Below are positions 20,584-32,106 of a DNA stretch of 64,000 nt, piece by piece. The DNA lies in contig CM065189.1 of the NCBI GenBank assembly GCA_033026295.1, positions 14,860,203 through 14,924,202 on the forward strand, read 5' to 3'. A program made the translations under genes and the position numbers. Each line of letters opens with the position of its first letter. Positions within the stretch are counted from its first letter, which is position 1. The notes beneath the pieces were generated by a model. The model was not told where the DNA came from, did no database searches, and was given only the letters and a program-made list of their open reading frames with translations. Origin of the DNA: Channa striata. Its lineage: Eukaryota > Chordata > Actinopteri > Anabantiformes > Channidae.

Positions 20584-21500
20584 ATGGATCCAGCTGAGTC
20601 ATGAAGAGCACAGGGGGCGTGGTAGCCTCACGAGGTTCAATTTGGCCAAACACAGCAGAGAGTAGAGGAGAATTCGGGTCGGTTAGACTCTTTATGCAGT
20701 TGTTTTTAATAGGTATGAAGTCTATCGAGTTTTTCCTCCACTCCTGACTGCAGAATGGCCCCTCCGGAGCGTTTTTCCGGTGAACCCGAGAAGTGACGCT
20801 CTTTTGTCTCGGCTCTTTCGCTGTTTTTTGAGCTGCAGCCATCAACATATTCTACCGAGCGTTAGAAGGTAGCTCATGCCATCTCCCTGCTTTCGGGTAA
20901 GGCGCATGAGTGGGCAATGGCGCAATGGAACAACAGATCCGAGTGTTGTAGGTCCTATGAGGCCTTTTCAGAGGAACTGTCGTTTGTTTTCAACCCTTCT
21001 GCCTCCCGCAGAGCATCGGCGTCTCGACTGTTTAAGCTTACTTAGTCTAATAGTTCAGTTACGGAGTACACCGTGGAGTTTCGCACTCTGGCTGCCTCCG
21101 CCAAATGGCGAGAGGAGGCACTTTTTGATAAGTATTATGAAGGATTATCGTCTCGTATTAAGGATGTAATGGCGGCTTGGACCCTACTCTCCTCCTTGTG
21201 CGTCTTAATGAAACTGGCCGTGTGTATCGACCAGCAACTCCAGGAACGTCAGGCAGAGCGTCAGGCAGAGCGTCGCCCGGCTATTCTTCCTGCCGATCCC
21301 ACACCACCTGTTCACCAATCGACTGAACAGCACCAAGAAACTCAGGAAGAGCCTATGCAAATAGGTAGGTTTAAACTACCCGCCGCTGAACGACAGTGTC
21401 GAGTCGTCGAAGGATTGTTTCTCTATTGTGGGGAGTCCGTACACAGGGTTTGTCTGTGTCCTTTAAACGACAAAGCTCGTCAGCCAACAGGGAGGCACTG
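20584..21500 (+). pseudogene. gag of chromovirus B, inactivated
   Basis: ATG 20584 opens MDPAES and then hits an in-frame TGA within seven codons. Homology to chromovirus C gag resumes in other frames: MAPPERFSGEPEK, ELQP.TYSTER, the SVTEYTV block at about 21058, and FDKYYEGLSSRIKD at about 21125. Tandem RQAER repeats follow at about 21250. The zinc-knuckle region at about 21415-21455 has lost its spacing. The protein is not producible. Confidence 0.85.
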
Positions 21501-21519
21501 ATGAGTTGATCCACCCGTC

Positions 21520-24500
21520 TAAACTACCTACAATGACCCACTGTTCCAGCTCTTCTCACTGGGCCACTTGCATCCAAGGAGTGTCTGGCCTTTATTGACT
21601 CAGGCTTGGACGCCAGTTTCATTGATGAAGCTTTGGTTTGTTTGTTAGGGCTACAGGTCAAGGAGTTACCTGCTAAATTGGAGGTAAATGCACTTGATAA
21701 TCGTGTCACTCATCAGATCAAGTTTGTCATTGAACCAGTAAAGATAACTTTGTCTGGTAATCACCATGAACTTTGTTCCTTGTTTGTGTTCAGCTGTGCT
21801 AGTACCCATGGCTTTCTGTTCACAACCCACATATTAGTTGGCCTTCCTGTAAGATTATGGGATGGAGTCTATTTTGTCTAGCCAACTGTTTGCCAGCTGC
21901 TTAATCTCAATCAACTGCTCCCACAGCTAAATTAGAGGAACCCATAGATTTATCTAATGTTCCTGAGGTTTACCACGACTTGGCCAAGGTTTTTAGTAAG
22001 GCTTGTGCCACGTCCCTACTGCCGCATAGACCTTATGACTGTCCTATAGATTTATTACCTGGCACTATGCCCCCTCAGGGCTGCATTTATTCTCTCTCTC
22101 AGCCAGAGAGAGCGGCCATGCAGGACTAAATAGACAATTCTCTTAAGGCTGGTATTATCCGGCCTTCTTCCTCTCCAGCCAGGGCGGGGTTTTTCTAGTT
22201 GGGAAGAAAGATGGGGGCCTTAGACCATGTATTGATTACCGGGGACTAAATGACATCACTGTTAAGAACAAGTGCTCTCTTCCCCTTATGTCTTCAGCAT
22301 TTCAGTTACTGCAAGACGCTACTATATTTACCAAACTTTATCTTTGTAATGCATATCACCTTGTCTGCATTAGAGAGGGGGATGAGTGGAAAACAGATTT
22401 TAATACCCCCACAGGACATTATGAATATCTTGTCATGCCTTTTGGCCTCACCAACGCACCTGCTGTCTTTCAGACTTTAGTAAATGATGTTCTCCGAGAC
22501 ATAATCAATAAGTTTGTTTTTGTTTATCTGGATGATATTCTTGTTAACTCTCAAAACCCGGAGGAACATGAGCAGCATGTCAGGACAGTTTTCTTACGTC
22601 TCCTAGAAAACCAGTTGTTTGTTAAGGCAGAGAAGTGTGAGTTTCACTCGGTGGAGACCACATTTCTCAGTTTGGCCATTGCTCCTGGCAAGATTGCAAT
22701 GGATGACAGCAAGGCGAGGGCAGTGACCAAGTGGCCGACACCACCGACCGAAAAAAGATGCAGAGATTCCTCGGCTTCACCAACTTCTACCGTCGCTTCA
22801 TTCGGGGTTACAGTAAGGTGGCGGCTCCCTTGCATGCTCTCACCTCCACTAAAACCCCTTTCATTTGGAGAGAGGAGGCGGAGAGGACTTTGGGCACCTT
22901 AAAAGACTGTTCACCACCGCTCCCATCCTGACCCTCCCTGACCTAAGGAGGCAGTTCATTGTGGAAGTTGATGCCTCTGGCACAGGGGTGTAGGCGGTAT
23001 TATCTGAAAGGTCGGAGATGGACAACAAGGTGCATCCCTGCACCTTTTTCTCTTGTCGCCTGACAGCAGCCGAGAGAAACTACGATGTGGGGAACCGAGA
23101 ACTCCTTGCTCTCAACTTGGAGGAGTGGAGGCACTGGTTAGAGGGGGTTGAGCGGCCGTTTCTCGTTTGGACAGACCACAGGAACCTGGAGTATATTCCT
23201 CTGTCAGGCGTCCCAATTCTCGACAGGCCCGCTGGTCTCGGTTTTTTGCACGGTTCACGGTACCGGCTGCCCTCCGGGGTGTTTGTTCCTGTTAGCCTTC
23301 GTCAGCAGGTCTTGCGGTGGGGACACGCCTCTCAACTAGCCTGCCACCCCAGTGTCACCTGTACTATCAACCTCATCTCTCAAAGGTAATGGTGGCCAGC
23401 CATGGCAGTGGATGTCCGTTGTTATATGGGAGCTTGTCCCATCTGTGCCAAAAACAAGGTACCCCATCATGCTCCCGCAGGCTACCTGCACCCACTACCT
23501 GTTCCAGCGAGACCTTGGTCACACATCTCCTTAGATTTCGTCACAGGTTTGCCGCCCTCTAAGTGTCATCCTTACAATTGTTGATAGGTTTTCTAAGATG
23601 GTGCATGTTGTTCCCCTTCCCAAGTTGCCATCAGCCAACGAGACTGCTGAGCTGGTCATACAACATGTTTTCCGTCTTCATGGGCTGCAAGACGATGTGT
23701 TATCAGACCGGGGACCACAATTCACTGCTATGTTCTGGAAGGAGTTCTGCAAGGCATTAGGAGCCTCCGTGAGTTTGTCGTCTGGGTATTATCCCCGACT
23801 AATGGACAGAGAGAGAGACTCAACCAAGAGATTGAGACTATGTTACGTTGTATGTGTGGTCATAACCCTTCCACCTGGGCAAAGCAACTTGCCTGGGTGA
23901 AGTATGCACATAACCCTTTACCCTCATCTTCTCTAGGGTGTTCACCCTTTGAGGCGGATTATGGATACCTACCCCATTTGTTTCTAGTCAAACAAAACCA
24001 GGTGGTGGTTCTCTCAGTGAATGCGTTTATTAAAAGCTGCCGCATCACTGGGTAAGGGTAAGAATTTTCTACTGAAGGGACAAACAAGGCTTGCCCAGTA
24101 TGCCGATAAGAAAAGATCTCCTGCCCCCCATATGTCACAATTATGTTCTTATGTGGACCCAGATAAGAGGCAGAGTCAGAAGGTAGTGAAAGAGCAGAGA
24201 TTTTATTGGAAGCGGATGTTGTGGAATCTGGTTGGAGCTGTGCGGGGTGGCGAAAACTCTGTTCAGGAGCCGGACAGGTCTGAGGCCTAGGGGTAAACAG
24301 AGGGTGAGTAAAGAAAATATAAACCAGAACAGAGGACTAATGATAACGGGCTTACGGGAATGATGAGTGGAGGGAGAGGTGTAGGACTCTCGGCCAGGTT
24401 GCGGGTGAACACGAAAAAGCGGACCAGACGGTGATGGTGAACTCAGGAGGGTTGTCCGGATACGATGAACAAAGTAACAATTTAAGAAACAATAAACAAA

Positions 24501-25170
24501 GTAACAACTCAAAACGGTCGAGGCAAAAACTTCACTCGAGAGAAAAGATTTACTAATAATCTTAGAGAATGAAAAAACACACCGGTGGAAAAATAAAACA
24601 AATGACAACTTACTACTGCGGGTTCCCCGGGGAACAGACCAGGCGAAAAAGATCGTGGCCAGAAAGTAACAAAGTAATCACGGGAAACAGGAGGCCGGAG
24701 GTCCAAACAAAACAGGCACAAACACTAGCGACAGGAGGAGCAGATCAAGTGGGTAAAGACTAGAGAAAAGGTTGTTCAATCAGTTGTTGCTGAAAGACGT
24801 TCTGGCAGAGAGAGACAGGTAACTGAGGCTTAAGAAGGACAAGACAGGTGTGCAGGATTACACTAACGAAAGAGCAGCAGGGGAGGAGAGAGGGAGGAGC
24901 ACCAGGAAGGGAGGAACCGTATCCAGGGCAACACAGCTCACCATGACACCATACAAGGTTGGAGATAAAGTTTGGCTGTCGGCTAAGGGCCTTCCTTTAA
25001 AAGCAGAGAAAAAGAAGTTGGCTCCCCGGTTTGTGGGCCCGTTTACCATCACCAAGGTAATCAACCCTGTTACAGTGAAACTGAGGTTGCCGAGCACCAT
25101 GCGGGTCCACCCAGTGTTCCATGATTCCTGCGTCAAGCCTGTGAAGGACTCTGCTAATGGACTCTCCGGT
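21520..25170 (+). pseudogene. pol of chromovirus B, inactivated
   Basis: Protease IDSGLDASFIDEA at about 21595 has D-S-G-L in place of D-S-G-S/A. RT is best preserved at 22288-22710 with HYEYLVMPFGLTNAPAVFQ and an intact FVYLDDIL. RNase H is split over 22731-23200. The integrase core is at about 23520-23900, with SDRGPQF at 23706 and damage around the catalytic Glu (DRERD in place of NGQTERL). The integrase C-terminus (VWLSAKGLPLKAEKKKLAPRF) resumes after the nested LTR at 24950. The chromodomain is deleted. Multiple frameshifts and stops are present. Confidence 0.87.
24133..24948 (-). mobile_element. Solo LTR nested in chromovirus B, with TSD
   Basis: TGTCACAA...CATGACA, 816 bp, is flanked by CCATA at 24128-24132 and 24949-24953. 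It splits the integrase C-terminal coding sequence of chromovirus B, which is continuous at 35430-35450 in chromovirus C. Read on the minus strand its start (CTGTGTTGCCCTGGATACGG) matches the 5' LTR of chromovirus A, so it belongs to an A-like family and is oriented opposite to its host element. Confidence 0.9.
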
Positions 25171-25676
25171 CCATTCAGTCTCCTCAATTACCTACTTTAA
25201 AAGGACCCTCGTTCATCTCCTTCCTTGATGGTTTGTCTGCCTACATACCTAATCTTTTCCATTCCTCGACCACCACCCTTCGTTTGCTTTGGAAGATAGT
25301 TTGTAAGCCTCTGGTTTTTTATGACTTAGTAGTATCTGTTTTGTTAGTTTTTGAGTAGTTTGATTAACTTTGTCTGTTTTGCATTTAGTGAGTTTTTGTT
25401 CTCTTGTTTTTGTTTGACGGTATATCCTCTTACCCTTTTTAAAGAGCATTTTATTTTCGACTTAATCTAATCCTCCTAATTTTAGCGAGCGATTTGTTTT
25501 TCCTAGTTTGTTTCTATTTCGTTCACCTCCTACTTTTCCAGCGAGCGCCTTCTTTTCTGCATTTACAACTTGAATAACAACTAAATATTTACAACTAAAT
25601 AAATTCTTTGTTTGTCCTCATTCCTGGTCTCGTGGTGACTTCAGCATTTGGATCCCCAGTTAGTTGGTTTCTTACA
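25153..25676 (+). repeat. Partial 3' LTR of chromovirus B
   Basis: From CTCCGGTCCATTCAGTCTCC onward the sequence follows the 5' LTR from about 19972 to its CTTACA end. The first part of the LTR and the chromodomain are missing. The junction lies at a repeated GGACTCT, suggesting microhomology-mediated deletion. Confidence 0.85.
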
Positions 25677-25681
25677 GAATG

Positions 25682-26576
25682 GATTGGCTAATTGAAGTCA
25701 CGTCGGATTGCTTCACTCGCATTCAATTGGCCAATGCGTTCTCGAGTCCACTAAATCACTAACGTAAAGATGACAATAGACGTGTTGGTTAAAATTAACC
25801 TAGATTTCGAATCAAAACGTTCAGTTTGGTCTGTAGCTCCATGTCCGTATGGGACAGTTTCTGGGTCTGGACCTAGATCCGGACCGTGGTCCGCCTGTTA
25901 ATGACTGATGCTCTAAATTATTCATCCCCCATCAAAGTTAGGTAACTAGGCCAAGGATGCAACGGGACCTGGGCTCACCTGTGCAAACTTCTCCATCCCC
26001 TAGTGTAGCATATATGAATACTTTAAAGATGCACCAGGACCTAGAACTCTTGCAGACATCCAATGAACCATCAATTGACTAACTCAGACAATCAATGCCT
26101 GTTCCAAAACTATATAAGTATTGTTCTACCCCTCCAATTTAATCATATGCCACAATCACCAATTTAAACTTACAACCCAATCCTTATCTAACTACTCCAA
26201 CCCTCAGTCCAACTTTGATTACCTTAGTGGACCAGTCTCAACTCGTATTTTACTTGTTTTCAAGTAAAAATATTTGGATGCAAACAGAAACCTAACTCTA
26301 TCAGCAACAAGTAATTATTCATCCATAAAAGTAATACCTAATCTTATATCGTCTAATGGATAAAATCTTAGATACAGCAGACAGATACTGGGACTTGATC
26401 GATCCCAGTGGGGCCTTCCTCAGGTGAGGGTGTCTAGTGATAATGGCCAAAATACCCGATGATCCTGAGGTACACTACTGATGAGGTCTGAAACTATACC
26501 ATCTCTTGAATAGGTTGCTGAACTAAAATCTTGCCAACCAAAAAGTTGACGTATGTGTTAACCCCCACACAGGGTT
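25682..26576. other. Unassigned non-coding DNA between chromoviruses B and D
   Basis: No ORF, RNA gene or repeat family is recognised. It may include the lost 5' part of chromovirus D, but no LTR start or primer site is visible. Confidence 0.5.
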
Positions 26577-27960
26577 GCGACATCCCAGCTATTTAAGCTC
26601 AGTCCAACCGCTCAGTTATGACGTATGTCTATGAGTTCCATGCACTAGCTGCCTCAAGAACATCGACTGAAGTTCGATTGACGAAGTTATATGAGGCAGA
26701 CCGCTTCAAAGATGAAATGGCAGCACGTTGCTTGCCCTCTTCACTACACAATTATGACCGCTATTGACCCGCAAATCCTGGAACAACAGACGGAGCGTAG
26801 ACAGGGACGGACAAGTACTTAAGGCTACACTCCTTTCTAGCTGCCCTCCAACTGACTGCAGACCAGAAAATCCTTGGTGAGAAGCCAATGCAGATGGGGT
26901 TGTCCAAGCTGCCCACCAGTAAACACAACATTGCTTAGTTGGTGGCCTTTGTTTCTACTGTGGGGATCTGGGACACAGGGCATGAACGGGTCCATTAAAC
27001 GACAAGGCTCGTCAGCTTGGGTGGGGAAGGCGCTGATGAGTGGTTTGGTACACATAAGCTCCCAATCCTAACCTTCCTTCCGTGCCTCCCTCGTTAGCCT
27101 ACCCGTTGCCAGAACTGTTCAGCTTTTGTGGACTCCAGTGCAGAGGCAAATTTTATGGACGTGACCCTGGTTTGAGTCCTAGGAGTGGGGATAGAGAGAC
27201 TTCCCAATGACTTAAAGGTAAAGATACTAGACAATCATATTTTACATAATATAACCGCACCAGTTAAAATGACTCTCAGTGGCAACCATTATGAACAGTG
27301 TGTTTTACATTTATGACTCTGTGGATACTTCTCTTCTGCTGGGTTACCTTTGGTTGTCCAAACATGACCCTCACAGTAATTGGTCCTCAAGGACCATAAC
27401 GGGTACGAGCACTTACTGCCTAGCTAACTCTTTACATGATGTCTGTGCTCGCTCTCCTAACACTAGTGAAAGTCTAAGAAACCTATTGACTTGATTAATG
27501 TGCCAAGTTCTTACCATGATTTAGCAGAGGTTTTCAGCAAGGCACGGGCTACTTCATTACCACCTCACAGGCCTTATGATTTTACCATCGACTTACTACC
27601 AGGTACCAAGCTGCCCCGAGGTCGTCTCTACTCCCTGTCAGAGCCAGACAAGAAGGCTGTGCGGACATACATTGGTGTCTCTCTGAGAGCAGGTATTATC
27701 CAACCCTCTTTCTTTTTCTTTATTTGCAAGAAGGATGGTGGGCTGAGGCCTTGTATTGACTATAGGGGTGTTAACACCATTACAGTTAAGAATAGTGGTA
27801 TTAGTGGCTACCATCTGGTCTGTAAAGGGAGAGGGATGAATGGAAGACAGCTTGCAATGTCATTTGGTTTCACTAATGCCCCTGTTGTCTTCCAGGTGCT
27901 GGTTAATGATGTTCTGAGGGATATGATTAATACATTTTTGTTTGTTTTAACCTATATCCT
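26577..27960 (+). pseudogene. Chromovirus D remnant: gag and pol fragments
   Basis: Gag homology starts near 26577 with a SQLFKL block. A zinc-knuckle relic (FYCGDLGHRA-like) is near 26950 and a protease relic (VDSSAEANFMD-like) near 27128. An open stretch at 27491-28009 holds the RT N-terminus: VFSKARATSLPPHRPYD, GLRPCIDYRGVNTITVKN, then SFGFTNAPVVFQVLVND. The active site YLDD has become LTY, and the sequence then stops at an unrelated LINE. It is close to families B and C but heavily decayed. No LTR was found. Confidence 0.8.
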
Positions 27961-27974
27961 GCACTTGCAGCTTA

Positions 27975-28107
27975 TTGGACTTCTGGTTAGACAGTATCTC
28001 ATGGCTTGAGACTGTGAGTCTGACATGGTTGTCTGCAACACAGGCGCCCTGGAGGGAATGGTTCTGGCCCCATTTCTGTTCATTGTTTACATTGCATTCA
28101 TTATGCC
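27975..28107 (+). mobile_element. LINE reverse transcriptase fragment
   Basis: The frame DCESDMVVCNTGALEGMV then LAPFLFIVYIAF matches the TGAPQGTVLxPFLFxLY block of CR1/Rex1-like fish LINEs. It has an upstream stop and no other LINE parts. It is wedged between chromovirus D and an inverted LTR fragment. Confidence 0.65.
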
Positions 28108-28765
28108 CAGAGTGGGGCTCGGTTCTATAAGCCGAACCAAGCTGTTGTTCAAATATCAGTTAGTAAGGGGCCACCAATGGTACAATAATCAGTTACTTTG
28201 GTTAAACACCATAAGACTGAGTTGCAGTAAGAGTATGATTTAACTTTCATTACCCAAATCAGTCTTTTTCTTCTTTTGTGTCTTTTCTAGTGTCTGTGAC
28301 CTTGGTCTGTTTCTCTGAAAGGTAAACAAAGAACCAGCTCTTTTCAATCATTTATTAATCTATAGCTATAGATTGTATGGATATATTTGAATATGCTTTT
28401 GTATATATGGAACAAATGAATCAATGGATGGACAATAAACATAAAATTACCAAATCACCAAATAGGGTCATTTTGGGCTAGAGGAAAGGTAGTCTGTTAC
28501 TATTTGTTATTACTACCACTTACAACTCCAAGTAACATAAAAAAATCCTTGTACCTAAAGAAAGGCACAATAGCAATAGCGGCTCTGTGTAGACACCAGA
28601 CGTCTCAGTAGAAAAAGGAGGAAGTTGGTCTTGCCTTTCAGCTGATGCAGGTCGTTCTGTCAAGTTAGGCTTCAATTGGTACTTGCCCTTTTGTCTAGCA
28701 GGAAGTGCCACCTGGTTTTAGTAGCGGCTGCACTACTAAAGCCAAGGGTTGTCGTCCTGCTAGCA
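28108..28765 (-). mobile_element. Inverted fragment of a giant-LTR-family LTR at the unit 1 / unit 2 junction
   Basis: Read in reverse complement, it follows the 3' part of the 2,372-bp LTR of the 43.5-54.7 kb element. It shares the GGTTCTATAAGCCGAACCAAG block, the TTTCTCTGAAAGG block and the CAATTGGTACTTGCCC block. It is diverged and truncated at both ends. Unit 2 homology begins seven bases after it. Confidence 0.7.
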
Positions 28766-30398
28766 ACGTAGGCAAATTCCACTAATGGATGGCAGTGTTG
28801 CAGCACGTTACTCTCTCTTCTCACCATGAATTTTTTTTTCAATTTACAACTTAGCAGTTATTCCACGTAAAGAATATCATGTTGTATGTACTTTTAGCAA
28901 ATTGTGTAATGAACACGGTGGTGTGCATCTTATGAAATTTGACAGGTGAAAAACGAAAGATTCTTCCCAAGAGAACTTGCATTTCAAACTTCATGGCTGC
29001 CCTGTAAATTTCTTCTTGGGGCGGCCGGCAGTGTCTTAATAAGAGAAATTGAATTAGAAGACAGTTGAGTCTGGTAAGTTATAAAGGATGGGGGCGATCC
29101 TTAGCAGATTTATGCTAATGGCATGAGTGTCAACCAAAGGTGTTCATCCTGCCATTGATGTGGGTCTGAAATCCTGAATGCACATGTGGTCTGCTTGCTT
29201 TAATTCACGCCTCCTTTTCAGGGGACCAAAAGGTCTTCTGGTGTTATCTGGTTCTGGTGGCGGGGGTTAATGGTGAATTTTTTCAGAAAGGAGGAATGCC
29301 GGCAATTTGGAGGTTACCTGCACGCTGATCTGAATGCTACACTCACTACAAAGGGTAGGAAGAGAATAATATAGAAAACAAAAAGCTCACTATACTAATA
29401 GAGGAGAAATGCTGACAAAAATACATTCAATCAGAGTCACAAACAAGACACAGGAGAAACTAATAAACTAAGACAAACTAACATGCGCTAAATTGCTAAA
29501 CATACTGAGATTAACTAAGGCTGGTTGTCGCAGAATAGAAAGGAATGGGAAATGCAGAACTGAGTAAAAGGAAGACACACTAACAAATAACATAACCAAA
29601 AGCAATCCTTATAAACATGTATGAATAACAACAATAATAATAATAATACATTTTATTTATAGATGCCTTTCATGACACTCAAGGTCGCCATACAGAACAA
29701 AACAAAAAATAAAATAGAGTTAAAAACGAGATAAAAGAATACAGTTAAACATAATAAAATATCATAGAAAGTGATAAAAACTTATAAAGGGAGATGTGGA
29801 ACAGGTGTGATGACTGATGCCAACCAAGACTGTGAAACAGGTTCAAACTAAACTCTGTCAATCCCACTTAAAAATGTGTGTAATTCTACAGTTGTGGTTC
29901 TTGTTCTTGTTTTTCTTTACACCTCTGACTGCAGCGATACCTCAGAGATTAAGATGTTGTGTCATGTGTCTAGAGAGGCGCAGCTAATTGCCATTAGGAG
30001 AAACGAATGGATCAAAAACAATTACTTGGGTCAAGTTTTATCTCTTTGGCATCAACTTTATTTTCTGTGAGTTTTTGTTTATGGTGCAAGACAGTTAATT
30101 TCATCATAATTATTTTTAGAGTATCCGATCTTTGTCCCAGTTGTAGGACAAAGTTAGGTTGTGGTCAAAAACGTATTTTTTTTTTTTACATCTAAAGATA
30201 TATTAATAGCATGTTTTTCTCAATATGAAAATAAAGTTACTGTATCCTTTTGGGAAACAATATATCAAATCAAAGACCCAGACCCACACCACAGGTGCGT
30301 GGTTATACCTAAATTAAATTGTATGACAAACACATTGTAGGATGAATTAAAAATATTAAAAAGTAATAATTGGCTAATTTACCTTTGAAGGCTGAAGG

Positions 30399-30682
30399 CT
30401 AAACAACAAGACTAACACACCTACTAGAACTATGAACAGACACAAGAACTTAAATACAAAACATGCAGGTGTGATGATGATGAAGATGACAGGCAAAGGG
30501 TGAGTGCACTGGCAACCAGTCAAGAAGGGGAGGAGCATAGATTGGTCAATGATGACGATGACGAAGAAGATGATGAAAGGCAAAGGGCAACTGCAGAGAC
30601 AAACACACAGAAAAAAAATGTCAATGAAAAGACAAGGGCAGTAAAAACCCAAAACAGGACAAAATACATCTAACTTATAACA
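30399..30682 (-). mobile_element. Truncated copy of the unit 1 solo LTR
   Basis: It matches the right end of the 2491-3281 solo LTR, including its TTATAACA terminus and the following AGGAA target repeat. Its left part and about 400 bp beyond were removed by a deletion whose junction reads GAAGGCTGAAGGCTAAAC. Confidence 0.85.
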
Positions 30683-30841
30683 AGGAATGCTAGCAAGTAG
30701 TCGAACTGTCAGTTACCACTGCCACCTTAATGGTTTTCGGGCTCTGCTTCTTCATGGTCTGAATATTGGCACGTTCCCTATGTCACAGTTGCCCTGGTGA
30801 AGCTACTGCAGGATAGCTACCATTCGACCCACTGAACATTA

Positions 30842-31145
30842 GGGGGTATTAGAATTAGAAAAACCTTTATTTGTCACTTGGGTCACTATAGATTTGCACA
30901 TTTTACAATGAAATGTGACCTCTGCATTTGACCCATCCCTCATGGGGGGAGAAGTGGGCTGCCACAGCTGGCGCTCCCCGATGCCCGGGGAGCTAGCGCT
31001 GGGTGTCTCACTCAGGGCTAGGCTCTGGTGGGTAGGCTGGGATCCCACACCAGGGTTTGATTCTGCATTGTCCGTTTTAACATCCAGCTGCTCTACCCAT
31101 GGAGATAGCAGGGTGCTAGCTCCTGTAGCAAGAGAAAAGAAATAG
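30842..31145. repeat. Interspersed repeat, unit 2 copy
   Basis: Nearly identical to 3437-3735, with the same AAAAACCTTTATTTGTCACTT start and CTCTGCATTTGACCCATCC core. Confidence 0.55.
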
Positions 31146-31982
31146 AACACAATCCATTTGAGCCACATAACCAATCTTATTTTTCTACTTCTTCAAATTA
31201 TCTTTATGGTGAGCCTAACTTTTACAAGTCTTAACAAACTTCTCTTATTAGCAAGAGAACACATTAAAAGAAAGATTAGAAAGATGAAGTGCAGCTCACC
31301 AACACAGAAGTGCAGACAACTACAAAATAAAACATAGTGATTGTCTTTATATATTTCTGTTTAAAATAGGCAAATAGCAACATGCAGTGCTGTAATAACT
31401 TTACTATTACTATCGTCTACTGTGAGAGAGCGTGTCCTTGTAATGTAAATGGTTGTTCTTAGTATAAGTAGAGCTGCATTGAAGATAATATTTAAGCAGT
31501 TCTTGGCAGTGAACCACAAACACTGGCGGGAGAGCAGCTGTGTTGGTTTAAAATATGAACTGAATTTTCGTCTTTAAGACAGTTGAGGTTTTTGTTGTAG
31601 CTGAATGTTTTGTTTCTAACGCTGTGAGATTATTACATTTCTATGGGATGATGGTAGTTACTACTTTTGTTAATATTTTACAAGCTGATTTTTTTTTATT
31701 GCTAATAGTGCAATTAATCACAATATGACATGAATTTAGGAAATGCACTGACTTCAGAATAGTTGTTTGTCTTTTTTCATATTTCTACTGTGATTAAAAA
31801 CAACACCTTTTTTCTAATAAATATTGTTAAGATTATGTTCACAATGTTCTAAAAACTGTTTTGTTAAATAACACTAAGCCAAATTGAGCTAACAATCACT
31901 GTTGTGTTAACAACAAGAACAACAAACAGGCAGAGAGAAAAAAAGAGAAAGTGTTGAAGAGAACGATGTGATGTAATTAGCA

Positions 31983-32008
31983 AGAGAGAGAGAGAGAGAG
32001 AGAGAGGG
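31983..32008. repeat. (GA)n microsatellite, unit 2 copy
   Basis: Same position relative to the TAAR start codon as 4566-4592, slightly shorter. Confidence 0.8.
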
Positions 32009-32106
32009 AGGGATGAAGGTTATGGCAGAAACTAAAACATCAGTCTTCTGACAGTTTGAGTCAGAAGCTGCCAGGGCTGCAGCTTCTCCTCATACTCTCT
32101 CTGAGG

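Larger units (their letters stand above)
19856..25676 (+). mobile_element. Chromovirus B (Ty3/gypsy, Tf1/sushi-like), decayed
   Basis: The LTR starts TGTCAGACG and the last LTR ends CTTACA, bounded by GAATG at 19851-19855 and 25677-25681. It is the same family as chromovirus C, as shown by a shared MDPAES gag start and shared LTR blocks, but is much older. It has stop codons and frameshifts, a nested solo LTR, and a deletion that removed the chromodomain and the 5' part of the 3' LTR. Confidence 0.93.
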
